Of a DNA stretch of 64,000 bases, positions 1 through 8,135 are shown piece after piece. The stretch is from Actinomyces gaoshouyii (GTDB lineage Bacteria > Actinomycetota > Actinomycetes > Actinomycetales > Actinomycetaceae), in the NCBI RefSeq assembly GCF_002072175.1, contig NZ_MVIV01000006.1, positions 1-64,000 on the forward strand, written 5' to 3'. The notes beneath the pieces were generated by a model. The model searched no databases and was not told where the DNA came from. It was given only the letters and a program-made list of their open reading frames with translations. The position numbers and the translations under genes were made by a program. How positions within the stretch are numbered: position 1 is the stretch's first letter; each line of letters starts with the position of its first letter.

Positions 1-24
1 CCGCCCTCCGACATAGGAGGGCGG
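1..24. terminator. Perfect 9-bp hairpin at window edge
   Basis: CCGCCCTCC and GGAGGGCGG form a perfect 9-bp stem around a 6-base loop. There is no T-run, which is common in high-GC actinobacteria. It probably ends the gene lying to the left of the window. Confidence 0.5.
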
Positions 25-192
25 GCGCCGTCGTCGGTACCAGGGCCCGGCTCAGTTATCCGAATAGTGGAAAAACGGCGGTGAAAGTGTCTTCCATCTG
101 GGACAACCCTGGCGGTCCTGGCGAGGTGTCACTATTCTTGGATCAGAGCATTCGGAACACAATGCTCGGAACTCATGCTGATGGAGACACTT

Positions 193-1503
193 ATGATCTG
201 GTTCCATATCCTCGTCGTTCTCCTGTTCATCATCCTCGGTGCCCGACTCGGGGGCGTCGGCATCGGCCTCATGGGCGCGGCCGGCGTCCTCGTGCTCGTC
301 GTCACCGGCGTTGACGCGGCCACTGAAGACATCCCGTGGTCCGTCATTGGGATCATCATGTCCGTCATCTGCACGGTGGCCGCGCTGCAAGTCGTCGGCG
401 CCATGGATCATCTCGTCCACCTCACCGAGGTGCTTCTGCGCCGCCATCCCACCCATATTGTCTACCTCGCGCCCTTCGTCACCTTCTTCATGTCCTTCCT
501 GTGCGGGACCGGGCACACCGCCTATTCCGTTATCCCCGTCATCGTCGACGTGTGCAAGGAGCATGGGATCCGCCCCTCGCGGCCGCTGTCCATCGCCGTC
601 GTGTCATCCCAGGTCGGGGTGGCCGCCTCCCCGATCTCCGCGGCCATGGTGGCCCTCGTCGTCGCACTCGAGCCCATCGGCGTGGGCTACCTCGAGTGCC
701 TCGCCGTGGTCGTCCCCACGACCTTCATCGGATGCGCCGTCGGCGCGATCGTCTCGGCCCACCAGGGCTGCGAACTCGTCGACGACCCGGTGTATAAGGA
801 GCGCAAGGCCGCCGGCCTCATCAAGCCCTCCACGGCGGGGGACGACTCCTACGTCGCCGCTCCCGCAGCCGTCACCGGCCTCTGGCTGTTCATCGGCGGG
901 CTCGTCGCCGCCGTCGCCTACGCGACCATCACCTCGAAGGAGCTCGGCCTCGTGGACGAGGCCCCGATGGACTCCACTGCCGCCATCATGCTCATCATGC
1001 TCACCACGGCAGCGCTCATCTGCGTGCTCGCCAAGAAGCCGACGACGTCGATCACCTCCCAGGACACCTTCCGCGCCGGCATGACCGCGGCGGTGTGCAT
1101 CCTGGGGCTGGCCTGGCTGGGGAACACCTTCGTCAACCACTACACGGCCACGATCTCCGATGCTCTGTCCGGGCCGCTGCAGGCGGCGCCGTGGCTCGCC
1201 GCCGTCTTCTTCTACTTCGCCGCCCCGCTCATGTTCTCCCACGCCGCCACGACCTCGGCCTTCATGCCCCTCATGGTGGGGCTGGGCCTGCCGGCAGTCG
1301 CGCTCGTGGCCAGCTACCCGGCGGTGGCGAACTACTACCTCCTGCCCAACTACCCGACGACGGTCGCCGCCATGGAGATGGACGACACCGGATCGACACG
1401 GGTCGGCAGCAACGTCTTCGCGCATCCCTTCGTCCTGCCGGGCACGGTGGCGATCATCGTCACTGTCGCCCTGGGCTTCGTCATCGGGGCGATCGTGGTG
1501 TGA
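193..1503 (+). CDS. DcuA/DcuB-family anaerobic C4-dicarboxylate transporter
   Basis: Inner-membrane carrier of the Dcu family, which exchanges or takes up C4-dicarboxylates such as fumarate, malate, succinate and aspartate, usually in anaerobic metabolism. The 436-residue product is hydrophobic throughout and starts with the family's N-terminal block (LGARLGGVGIGLMG). It carries further Dcu-like segments such as FLCGTGHTAYSVIPVI around residue 100 and SSQVGVAASPISAAM. Length matches the usual 430-445 residues. I place the start at 193 because GGAG lies 6 bases upstream and the first helix then aligns with DcuA; an in-frame ATG at 175 is the alternative. The gene stands alone, with no fumarase or aspartase beside it, so the substrate is inferred from family only. 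Confidence 0.9.
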   Translation: MIWFHILVVLLFIILGARLGGVGIGLMGAAGVLVLVVTGVDAATEDIPWSVIGIIMSVICTVAALQVVGAMDHLVHLTEVLLRRHPTHIVYLAPFVTFFMSFLCGTGHTAYSVIPVIVDVCKEHGIRPSRPLSIAVVSSQVGVAASPISAAMVALVVALEPIGVGYLECLAVVVPTTFIGCAVGAIVSAHQGCELVDDPVYKERKAAGLIKPSTAGDDSYVAAPAAVTGLWLFIGGLVAAVAYATITSKELGLVDEAPMDSTAAIMLIMLTTAALICVLAKKPTTSITSQDTFRAGMTAAVCILGLAWLGNTFVNHYTATISDALSGPLQAAPWLAAVFFYFAAPLMFSHAATTSAFMPLMVGLGLPAVALVASYPAVANYYLLPNYPTTVAAMEMDDTGSTRVGSNVFAHPFVLPGTVAIIVTVALGFVIGAIVV

Positions 1504-1556
1504 GCGCACTGCCCGAAGACGCCGTTGGTATGACAGGGGCAAGGAGAGGGGGCGCT

Positions 1557-1634
1557 ATGCCCGGATCGCTCATGCCGCCATCCGGGTAAGGGACCTCGAG
1601 GGCGCCAAGGAGTTCTACGCCACCTGGTTCGGCG
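1557..1634 (+). pseudogene. 5' remnant of a VOC/glyoxalase-family gene
   Basis: A ribosome-binding site (AAGGAGAGG) precedes an ATG at 1557. The next bases, read one frame over, give IAHAAIRVRDLEGAKEFY followed by ATWFGG, the first strand and helix of a vicinal-oxygen-chelate (lactoylglutathione lyase-like) protein. Adding one base after the ATG would restore a single reading frame (M-A-R-I-A-H). Similarity stops after about 26 codons, just before a dispersed repeat at 1657. The rest of the gene is gone, so this is a frameshifted, truncated relic. Confidence 0.6.
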
Positions 1635-1656
1635 GGCCCCGGCCTATGGACGGCGG

Positions 1657-1690
1657 ACCGGTCTCGTTGCCGTTTTCGACCGGTCTCGAT
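1657..1690. repeat. Paired GACCGGTCTCG repeat element, copy 1
   Basis: Two CCGGTCTCG units begin exactly 22 bp apart (1658 and 1680). The same segment can pair ACCGGTC (1657-1663) with GACCGGT (1678-1684) around a 14-base loop. Copies with the same 22-bp phase lie at 18000 and 26866. It abuts the VOC gene relic. Confidence 0.65.
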
Positions 1691-1779
1691 GGAGGGGCGG
1701 CGGGGGAGAGGGTGCAGAATCTGACGATGGCGCTCCGCGCTGCCGCACCGTGCCCCGCCGCCTCCCGGAAGGAAACAAC

Positions 1780-2166
1780 GTGCTCGTCCTCGGCCTTATC
1801 GCCGCCGCCCTGGCGGCCGCCCTCCACATCGTTATCTTCTACATGGAGTCGATCGCCTGGGAGGGGGCGCTGGCCCGCAAGACCTTCGGCGGCACTGCCG
1901 CCGAGGCGCGCCCGCACGCCTTCTATGCCTTCAACCAGGGCTTCTACAACTTATTCCTCGCCATCGAGACCATCGCCGGGATTGCCATCGCCGCCGCGGG
2001 GAACCGGGGGATCGGCGCCGCGCTGGCGCTGGCGGGCACCGGATCCATGTTGGCCGCGGCCCTCGTTCTCCTGCTCAGCTCGCGCCCGCATCGAGCCGCC
2101 GCCCTCAAGCAGGGTTCGCTGCCCCTGCTGGCCGTAGTGGCGCTCGCCATCGGCCTGCTCGCCTGA
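1780..2166 (+). CDS. DUF1304 family small membrane protein
   Basis: A 128-residue integral membrane protein with four predicted hydrophobic segments. It has the hallmarks of the DUF1304 family: an MES-W motif after the first helix (YMESIAWEG), then a TFG and an FNQGFYN segment. The family's function is not established. The GTG start at 1780 is chosen because AAGGAA lies 5 bases upstream and the first helix then follows directly; an upstream ATG at 1750 would add ten unconvincing residues. The gene is monocistronic and converges on the dehydrogenase at 2218. The shared 3' ends form an inverted repeat containing both stop codons. Confidence 0.85.
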   Translation: MLVLGLIAAALAAALHIVIFYMESIAWEGALARKTFGGTAAEARPHAFYAFNQGFYNLFLAIETIAGIAIAAAGNRGIGAALALAGTGSMLAAALVLLLSSRPHRAAALKQGSLPLLAVVALAIGLLA

Positions 2167-2220
2167 GAGGCACTGGCAGGATCAGGCTCCCCGGCGTGTC
2201 GCTGGCGAGGCGGCCTCTCA
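2164..2220. terminator. Convergent inverted repeat containing both stop codons
   Basis: TGAGAGGC (2164-2171) and GCCTCTCA (2213-2220) are perfect 8-bp arms. Each includes the stop codon of one of the two convergent genes. The 41-base loop is long, so termination activity is uncertain. Confidence 0.4.
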
Positions 2221-3225
2221 CCAGGGCAGGCCGACGAGCTTGCCTATATGGGTGCCGGCCGCCATGTCGCGCTGCGCTCGGGCGATGTCCTCCAGCGGGT
2301 AGGCATGGATCGGCAGGAGGTCGAGTGTTCCCGAGGCGATCGCGTCCAGGACCCGCTGCAACTCCGCGGCCGGCAGGGATTCCGCGCCCCCGGAATAGGC
2401 GGTCAGCCGGACGCCGAAGGGCAGCCACTCCAGGGGGTAGAACTCCGGGATCGCCCAAGCGTCGGAGAGCATCCCCGAGAAGCACACGGTGCCGTGCACC
2501 GCCGTGGCGGCGAGCGTGTCCCGCAGAGCCGGCACGCCCACGAGCTCGAGTGCCGCGTGAACGCCATTGGGCTCGGCCTCGCGCACCTGCGGCGCCACGG
2601 AGCCGTCGTCGAGCAGGGCGGTGATACCCCGGGAGGCCAGGAGCTCGCAGCCCTCGGGGCGTCGGGAGGTCGCGTAGACCCGGCAGCCCTTCTCCGCCGC
2701 GAGGGCCGCCGCGGCCAGGCCTAGCGCGGAGGTCCCGCCGCGAACGAGTAGCGACTGGCCCGGCTGAAGATCCAGGCCGGTGGTGAGCGAGCCGTGGGCG
2801 GTCTGAAGAGTCTCGGGGACCGAGCCGATGACCTCCCACGGCAGATCGGATGAGAAGGGGATGACCTGCTCGCTCGGTACCACCGTGTATTGGGCGTAGC
2901 CGCCGTCGAAAATCCGGCCCATGCCCCCCATGAGCGTGGCCACTTGAGCTCCGGGCGCCAGGGTGCCGTCGGGATCCAGATCGACGACGCCGACCGCTTC
3001 GATGCCCAGCACCCTCGGCAGGGTCATCCCCTCGGCCTGGCCGGTCACCGAGTGGTACTCCGAGCGGTTGAGCCCGAAGGCCATCACCTTGATCCGGACC
3101 CATCCCGGCGCGGGCTCGGGAACCGGCAGATCGACGATGCGCAGGTTCTCCACGCCGATGCCGGTGAGCACGGCGGCGCGCATAGTCGCGGCGGTGGAGC
3201 GGTCAGTCGAGCTCGATGTGGGCAT
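2218..3225 (-). CDS. Zinc-type alcohol dehydrogenase-like / quinone oxidoreductase (MDR family)
   Basis: A 335-residue medium-chain dehydrogenase/reductase. The N-terminal GroES-like half (about residues 15-135) contains FGLNRSEYHSVTGQ and LPRVLGIEAVG. The NADPH-binding Rossmann half has LLVRGGTSALGLAAAALA around residue 160, a glycine-rich turn typical of zeta-crystallin-like quinone reductases. Catalytic and structural zinc cysteines are absent, which fits the zinc-independent quinone reductase or enoyl reductase branch. ATG at 3225 has GAGGAG upstream. Substrate cannot be read from sequence. An AT-rich GATTAT motif on the minus strand (3266-3271) could be its -10. Confidence 0.87.
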   Translation of the reverse strand: MPTSSSTDRSTAATMRAAVLTGIGVENLRIVDLPVPEPAPGWVRIKVMAFGLNRSEYHSVTGQAEGMTLPRVLGIEAVGVVDLDPDGTLAPGAQVATLMGGMGRIFDGGYAQYTVVPSEQVIPFSSDLPWEVIGSVPETLQTAHGSLTTGLDLQPGQSLLVRGGTSALGLAAAALAAEKGCRVYATSRRPEGCELLASRGITALLDDGSVAPQVREAEPNGVHAALELVGVPALRDTLAATAVHGTVCFSGMLSDAWAIPEFYPLEWLPFGVRLTAYSGGAESLPAAELQRVLDAIASGTLDLLPIHAYPLEDIARAQRDMAAGTHIGKLVGLPW

Positions 3226-3561
3226 GGGATCTCCTCGTCAAGACTCATGCGGGGTGGGCCTCCTGGATAATCTCTCAGGAATCGGCGTGGGACGCCAGGC
3301 GCGAACGGCTATCCTGCCGAGCCGACCAGGTCCGATCAAGTCCGTTCAGGACTGAATAGGATCGGCAGGGCGTGCCGGAGGGTGCTCATGCTCATGGCCG
3401 ATTGCGGGGAATCGGAGCGGATATGAAGATTCCTCCCAGCAGCGGGGAATGAGATGGGATCATCGGGTGTTGGCTCATGCGGGACCACCCTCAGCGCGTC
3501 TCCAGGCGCCCGGACTGAGCGAGTGGCAGCCCAGGCCCCACACCACGAGGAGAGCACGTCG
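3226..3561. other. Divergent intergenic region
   Basis: This 336-bp gap separates the dehydrogenase (minus) from the osmoprotectant transporter (plus). I see no gene in it. It contains an 8-bp inverted repeat CCTGCCGA/TCGGCAGG (3313-3320, 3362-3369) enclosing a smaller hairpin AGTCC-gttca-GGACT. It presumably carries both promoters; no regulator site can be named. Confidence 0.5.
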
Positions 3562-4437
3562 ATGAGTGGTGAGATCGAGTTCGACTCCGTTACCAAGCAC
3601 TACCCCGTCCCTCGGCGCGCCAGGCGCCAGGGCGCGGATGCCTCGGCGGGCCCCGCGGTCAACGCCTTCAGCGCCACCATCGCCCAGGGCACCACCACTG
3701 TCCTGCTCGGCTCGTCGGGTTCGGGCAAGACCACGCTCATGCGCATGGTCAACCGGATGGTCGAGCCCACAAGCGGGCGCGTCCTCATCGACGGCGAGGA
3801 CGTCGCCGGTCGGGATCCCGTCGTCCTGCGCCGCTCCATCGGCTACGTCATGCAGAACGGCGGTCTCCTGCCTCACCGCCGCGTCATCGACAACATCACC
3901 CTCGTGCCCCGGCTCAATGGCACGAGTCGGGCGGATGCCGCCCACCGCGCCCGTGAGCTCATGGGCATCCTCGGCCTCGACCTCGCCCTGGCCGAGCGCT
4001 ACCCCCATGAGCTCTCCGGCGGGCAGGCCCAGAGAGTCGGCGTCGCCCGGGCCCTCGCGGCCGACCCCGCGATCCTCCTCATGGACGAGCCCTTCGGCGC
4101 CGTCGATCCCCTCGTGCGCCGCGAGCTTCAGGCCGAGACCGCCCGCCTCCAGCGCGAGCTCGGCAAGACGATCCTCTTCGTCACCCACGACGTCGATGAG
4201 GCCCTGGCCCTGGGCGACGAGATCATCGTCCTGCGCGAGGGCGGCCGGATCGCCCAGCGCGGCACCGGCCCCCAGATCCTCCATCACCCGGCCGACGCAT
4301 TCGTCGAGCGCTTCCTCGGCCTCGACGACCACATCCGGGCCTCCCGTCTGCGCGAGACGGTCATACGCGACTCCGGCGCCGGATCGCCGTCCTCACCGGC
4401 CCCCGCGCCCGAGGCCGCCGAGGTGGCGCGCCCATGA
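3562..4437 (+). CDS. Osmoprotectant (glycine betaine/carnitine/choline-type) ABC transporter ATP-binding protein
   Basis: Cytoplasmic ATPase that powers the OpuB/OpuC-type importer encoded by the next three genes. The 291-residue product has Walker A GSSGSGKT near residue 52, a Q-loop, signature LSGGQAQR, Walker B ILLMDEP and the switch histidine in FVTHDVDE. It lacks the C-terminal CBS pair found in many osmosensing homologues (OpuCA, OpuAA), so activity may not be gated by ionic strength in the usual way. The start at 3562 has GAGGAGAG 7 bases upstream; an earlier ATG at 3454 has no such support. Its stop overlaps the next start by ATGA. Confidence 0.9.
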   Translation: MSGEIEFDSVTKHYPVPRRARRQGADASAGPAVNAFSATIAQGTTTVLLGSSGSGKTTLMRMVNRMVEPTSGRVLIDGEDVAGRDPVVLRRSIGYVMQNGGLLPHRRVIDNITLVPRLNGTSRADAAHRARELMGILGLDLALAERYPHELSGGQAQRVGVARALAADPAILLMDEPFGAVDPLVRRELQAETARLQRELGKTILFVTHDVDEALALGDEIIVLREGGRIAQRGTGPQILHHPADAFVERFLGLDDHIRASRLRETVIRDSGAGSPSSPAPAPEAAEVARP

Positions 4438-5096
4438 CGTGGATCCTCGCCAGCCGTGCCCTCATCCTCAGCTGCCTGGAGTCCCACCTCGCCCAGGCGC
4501 TGCCCGCGATCGGCGCCGCTCTGCTCATCACCATCCCCCTGGCGCGCCTCGCGCAGAGGGCCCGCCCTCTGCGCGGCCTCATCACCATCGCGGCCTCGCT
4601 CCTCTACGCGATCCCCTCCCTCGCGCTGTTCGTCATCCTGCCGATCATCCTGGCCACCGGCATCCGATCCACGCTCAACGTCGTCGTCGCCCTGGCCCTC
4701 TACGCCCTGGCCCTCCTCGTCCCCGCCACCGTCGAGGCCCTCGACGCCGTCGACCACCGCTCCCTCGACGCCGCCACCGCCATGGGCATGGGGCGGCTGC
4801 GCCGATTCACCACCGTCGAGCTGCCGCTGGCGGGCCCGGCGATCGTCGCCGCCCTGCGGGTGGCCACCGTCTCCACGATCTCGCTGACGACGGTGGGCGC
4901 GGTGCTGGGCGTGCGCAGCCTCGGCTGGCTCTTCACCGATGGCTTCGAACGGGGCATCTGGCCCGAGATCATCGCCGGCGTGCTGCTGACCGCCCTGACG
5001 GCCCTCGTGGTGGATCTGCTCATCGTCGCCGGCGGGCGCCTGCTCATGCCCTGGTCCCGCGGCGGGGGAGCCCGGGCAGGGAGGGCCGCCGCATGA
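4434..5096 (+). CDS. Osmoprotectant ABC transporter permease (first)
   Basis: A 220-residue membrane subunit of the binding-protein-dependent type, with five to six hydrophobic helices. It carries the EAA-like cytoplasmic loop (DAATAMGMGRLRRFTTVELPLAGP, residues about 112-135) that docks on the ATPase. It resembles OpuCB/ProW-type permeases. The ATGA overlap with the ATPase gene and again with the second permease indicates translational coupling, so subunits should be made together. Two separate permease genes plus a separate binding protein fit the OpuB/OpuC layout rather than OpuA. Confidence 0.87.
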   Translation: MTWILASRALILSCLESHLAQALPAIGAALLITIPLARLAQRARPLRGLITIAASLLYAIPSLALFVILPIILATGIRSTLNVVVALALYALALLVPATVEALDAVDHRSLDAATAMGMGRLRRFTTVELPLAGPAIVAALRVATVSTISLTTVGAVLGVRSLGWLFTDGFERGIWPEIIAGVLLTALTALVVDLLIVAGGRLLMPWSRGGGARAGRAAA

Positions 5097-5770
5097 GGCT
5101 CCTCCTCGACGCCCTCGCCTACATGGCCGACGCCGCCCACTGGTCCGGTTCCATGGGCATCGCCCGGCTCCTGGTGCAGCACGCCGCCTACTCCCTCGCC
5201 GCCGTGGCGATCGCCGCCCTCATCGGCATGCCCATCGGGTGGTGGATCGGGCATACCGGCCACGGGCGGGCCCTCGTCATCTCCCTCACCGGCGCCGTGC
5301 GCGCCCTGCCCACTCTGGGGCTCGTCACCATGTTCGGCCTGGCCCTGGGCATCGGACCGGGGGCGCCCATGATCGCCCTGGTCATCCTCGCGCTTCCCTC
5401 CGCCCTCGCCGGGGCCTACTCGGGCGTGGAATCCGTGGACCCCACCGCCGTCGACGGTGCGCGAGGGGCGGGCATGAGCCCACTGCAGATCCTCGCGCGG
5501 GTTGAGATGCCGTTGGGCGCCCCGATCATGCTCGGCGGCCTGCGCGCCGCCTCCCTGCAGGTCATCGCCACGGGCACCCTGGCCGCCTACACCGGCGCGG
5601 GGGGCTTGGGCCGCCTCATGTTCCTCGGCCTCAAGACCCAGGACTACCCGATCATGCTCGCCTCCGCGCTCCTGGTGATCGCCCTGGCCCTCGTCTCCGA
5701 GGGGCTCTTCGCCCTCCTCCAGAGGGCCAGTGTGCCCGCGGGATCGCGGCAGCGGCGCAAGGAGGCCTGA
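5093..5770 (+). CDS. Osmoprotectant ABC transporter permease (second)
   Basis: A 225-residue membrane permease paralogous to the preceding gene. Its EAA loop reads GARGAGMSPLQILARVEMP (about residues 122-140), followed by the GTLAAYTGAGGLGRLMFLGL block that is highly typical of OpuCD/OpuBD-like permeases. The ATG at 5093 lies inside the ATGA overlap with the upstream permease, and its stop shares one base with the binding-protein start. It should pair with the first permease as the translocation heterodimer. Confidence 0.87.
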   Translation: MRLLLDALAYMADAAHWSGSMGIARLLVQHAAYSLAAVAIAALIGMPIGWWIGHTGHGRALVISLTGAVRALPTLGLVTMFGLALGIGPGAPMIALVILALPSALAGAYSGVESVDPTAVDGARGAGMSPLQILARVEMPLGAPIMLGGLRAASLQVIATGTLAAYTGAGGLGRLMFLGLKTQDYPIMLASALLVIALALVSEGLFALLQRASVPAGSRQRRKEA

Positions 5771-6747
5771 TGAACCGCCCGAACCACTCCGCCGCGCGGC
5801 CCACCCGGCGCGCCATGCTTGCGGGCCTGGGCGCCGGGGCCGCGGCCCTCCTGGCCGGCTGCTCCGACGCGAATCCCTTCGCCGTCCACCGCCGCGAGGG
5901 CAGCATCGTCGTCGGCAGTCAGCAGTACTACTCCAACGAGATCATCGCCGAGCTCTTCGCCCAGGCCATCGAGGCCAAGGGGCTCACCGTCCAGCGGGAG
6001 TTCCGCATCGGCCAGCGCGAGGCCTACCTGCCCGAGATCGCCAGCGGCTCCATCGACGTCATCCCCGAGTACGGCGGCAACCTCCTGCAGTACTACCAGC
6101 GCGTCTCGGCGACGGCGAGCACCGGTCCCACCCAGGGGGCCGCAATCCCCGCCGCCAGCCCCATCACCGCCGAGGCCGTCCAGGAGGAGCTCACCCGGAT
6201 CCTCCCCAGCGGACTGCGGGTCCTGGCCCCCGCGAAGGCGAGCGACCAGGACTCCTTCGCCGTCACCCGCGCTAGCGCCGAGGAGCATGGCCTGATCTCC
6301 ATCGGCGACCTCGCGGGCCTCGGTCGCGCGGTGAGCATGGCCGCCAACAGCGAATTCACGGTCCGTCCCTACGGGCCGGCGGGTGTCAGAACCGTCTACG
6401 GGGTCGATATCGAGCTCACCCCTGTGGAGGACTCCGGCGGGCCGCTGACCGTCAAGGCCCTGACCGACGGGAGCGTCGATGTCGCCGACATCTACTCCTC
6501 CGATCCGGCCATCGAGGCCAATGGTCTGGTGATCCTGGAGGATCCCGCCGGTCTCATCGCCCCTCAGCGCGTCACCCCGCTGGTCGCCGAGGCTCTGGCG
6601 CCCACGGCCGTGGAGGCCATCGACGCGGTCTGCGCGCGCCTGGATCCGGGTGAGCTGCGCTCCCTCAACGCCCGCTCCACCGGCGAGCAGCTCGCCGCCG
6701 AGGTCATCGCCGCCGACTGGCTGGCCGCCCAGGGCCTCGTGGGCTGA
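5770..6747 (+). CDS. Osmoprotectant ABC transporter substrate-binding lipoprotein
   Basis: A 325-residue binding protein of the OpuAC/OpuCC type II periplasmic fold. The N-terminus has a twin arginine (TRRAML) followed by a hydrophobic stretch and a lipobox LLAGC, so Cys at about position 35 is probably lipidated and export may use Tat. The mature domain starts with IVVGSQQYYSNEIIAELFAQ, matching the usual opening of quaternary-ammonium binding proteins. The YGGNLLQYY segment near residue 105 is also typical. Which osmolyte binds (betaine, carnitine, choline or ectoine) is not decided by sequence alone. Last gene of the four-gene operon. Confidence 0.88.
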   Translation: MNRPNHSAARPTRRAMLAGLGAGAAALLAGCSDANPFAVHRREGSIVVGSQQYYSNEIIAELFAQAIEAKGLTVQREFRIGQREAYLPEIASGSIDVIPEYGGNLLQYYQRVSATASTGPTQGAAIPAASPITAEAVQEELTRILPSGLRVLAPAKASDQDSFAVTRASAEEHGLISIGDLAGLGRAVSMAANSEFTVRPYGPAGVRTVYGVDIELTPVEDSGGPLTVKALTDGSVDVADIYSSDPAIEANGLVILEDPAGLIAPQRVTPLVAEALAPTAVEAIDAVCARLDPGELRSLNARSTGEQLAAEVIAADWLAAQGLVG

Positions 6748-6808
6748 GCGGTTCCCGGCCGCGGCGACAGCGCCCACCCAGGAGGCCTGAGGAGTGTCCG
6801 TCAGCCCA
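6740..6808. terminator. Convergent inverted repeat containing both stop codons
   Basis: TGGGCTGA (6740-6747) and TCAGCCCA (6801-6808) are perfect 8-bp arms. They include the stop of the binding-protein gene and the stop of the convergent LacI gene. The loop is 53 bases. Confidence 0.35.
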
Positions 6809-7838
6809 GTCCCGGAGCCTTCGCGGTCGAGGTCCTGACCACGAGTCGGGGCACGACCACCTGCTCGGTGGGCAGGTAGCTGTTCGCCGCGCGGCCGATC
6901 GCGCGCTCCAGCGCCAGGCGCGCCATGAGATCCGTGTTCTGGTCGATCGTCGTCAGGGTCACCGGCCCGGCCTGCGCCCGCCGGGCGTTGTCGAAGCCGA
7001 CGACGCTCACCCGCTCCGGCACCGCCGCCCTGGCCGCCCTCAGGCCCAGGACAATGCCGCCGGCCACCCGGTCGTTGAAGGCGACGATGCCGGTCGGCAG
7101 GTGCTCCAGCCCGCCGGCTGCCAGCGCCTTCTCCACCATTGCGGCGGCGGCGGCGAGCCCGTGCTCCTGCTCGATGCCCCCTGGCAGGACCTCGATCTCG
7201 TTGCCCAGGCCGTGCGAGTCCATCGCCTCCAGGTACCCGGCGCTGCGCTCGGCCGAGGACGGCGCCGTGCCGCCGTCGACATGCGCGATCCGCCGGTGCC
7301 CGAGGGAGACGAGATGGTCGACGGCGAGCATGAGCCCGCCCCGATCATCGATTCGGATGACGTCCACCGCAGGGCTGGCGGCCGGTCGGGCGATCGTCAC
7401 CACCGGCACCTCGTCGGCGAGGCTCCTCAGCCGCGCCGCGCCGGTAGAGGGCGCCACCATGATGAGTGCGTCAACGCGGTCGCGCAGCAGCGTATCCGCG
7501 GCACGGCGGTCATCGATCGTGTCGATGACGGCGGATAGGACGAGGCGGTGCGTCGTGGCGGTCTCCGCAGCGTGGTAGAGGCTCTCGATGAGCTCGGCGT
7601 GGAAGGGCTGGTGGACGGCGAAGGTCACCCCGATCAGGCCCGAGCGCGCCGAACGCAGGGCCCGCGCCCTCTGGTCCGTCCGATAACCGAGCCGTTTGGC
7701 GACGGCCTTGACGCGACGACGGGTCTCCTCGGAGGCGCCTGCGGCGTCCCGCATGACGATCGAGGCCATCGACACGGAGCAACTGGCCTCCCGGGCGACG
7801 TCGACCAGCGTCACCCTCCTGCTCCTGCCACGGGCCAT
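6801..7838 (-). CDS. LacI-family transcriptional regulator
   Basis: A 345-residue sugar-responsive regulator. The helix-turn-helix lies at about residues 9-28 (VTLVDVAREASCSVSMASIV) with the hinge helix region YRTDQRARALRS behind it, followed by a periplasmic-binding-protein-like ligand domain to the C-terminus. The usual VS.ATVSRVLN recognition helix is changed to SMASIVMRD, so operator preference may differ from LacI proper. It is divergent from the oxidoreductase-isomerase-sugar porter operon, which it very likely represses. Two palindromes in the shared intergenic region are candidate operators. ATG at 7838 has GAGAGGA upstream. Confidence 0.9.
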   Translation of the reverse strand: MARGRSRRVTLVDVAREASCSVSMASIVMRDAAGASEETRRRVKAVAKRLGYRTDQRARALRSARSGLIGVTFAVHQPFHAELIESLYHAAETATTHRLVLSAVIDTIDDRRAADTLLRDRVDALIMVAPSTGAARLRSLADEVPVVTIARPAASPAVDVIRIDDRGGLMLAVDHLVSLGHRRIAHVDGGTAPSSAERSAGYLEAMDSHGLGNEIEVLPGGIEQEHGLAAAAAMVEKALAAGGLEHLPTGIVAFNDRVAGGIVLGLRAARAAVPERVSVVGFDNARRAQAGPVTLTTIDQNTDLMARLALERAIGRAANSYLPTEQVVVPRLVVRTSTAKAPGLG

Positions 7839-7925
7839 CGTGCCGTCCTCTCATCGCCGCACGCTGCCCGCGCGATGGGGCCCGGCCGGGGCTCCCGCCC
7901 CCGGGGCGGTCGCCTGAAACTGGAA

Positions 7926-7947
7926 TCTAATAATTTTAGAACGTTCT
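7926..7947. promoter_or_regulatory. Candidate LacI-family operators
   Basis: Two adjacent dyads lie between the divergent regulator and catabolic operon. AGAACGTTCT (7938-7947) is a perfect 10-bp palindrome with the central CG usual for LacI-family sites. TCTAA-taatt-TTAGA (7926-7940) overlaps it. The AT-rich core stands out from the surrounding GC-rich DNA and could also contain a -10 element. Confidence 0.55.
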
Positions 7948-8135
7948 GTCGAGAGCCGTCATCGGATGAATGGCCTGCCAGCAGCGATAAGACGCTGACG
8001 AAGGCGCAGACTTCATGCGCTCGCGATCCAGGGGAATTGGAATGCACTACGGTCTATTTCGTCGCCAGGAGCACAGTGATGACGCTGCGGAGTCCCGGCC
8101 TCACCACCCAGACCATGACGAAGGAGTCAGGAAGC

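Noticed and set aside
52-564. Minus-strand 170-residue open frame at the left edge
   Set aside because: It overlaps the Dcu transporter antisense and is an Asp/Glu/Gly/His-rich shadow without a ribosome-binding site.
5644-6777. Long minus-strand open frame opposite the osmoprotectant binding-protein gene
   Set aside because: Very high GC leaves long antisense frames open. Its translation is Gly/Asp/Leu-rich without family resemblance, while the plus strand encodes a clear lipoprotein. Similar antisense frames at 3475-4332, 9883-11535, 22338-23864 and 25110-27356 were dropped for the same reason.
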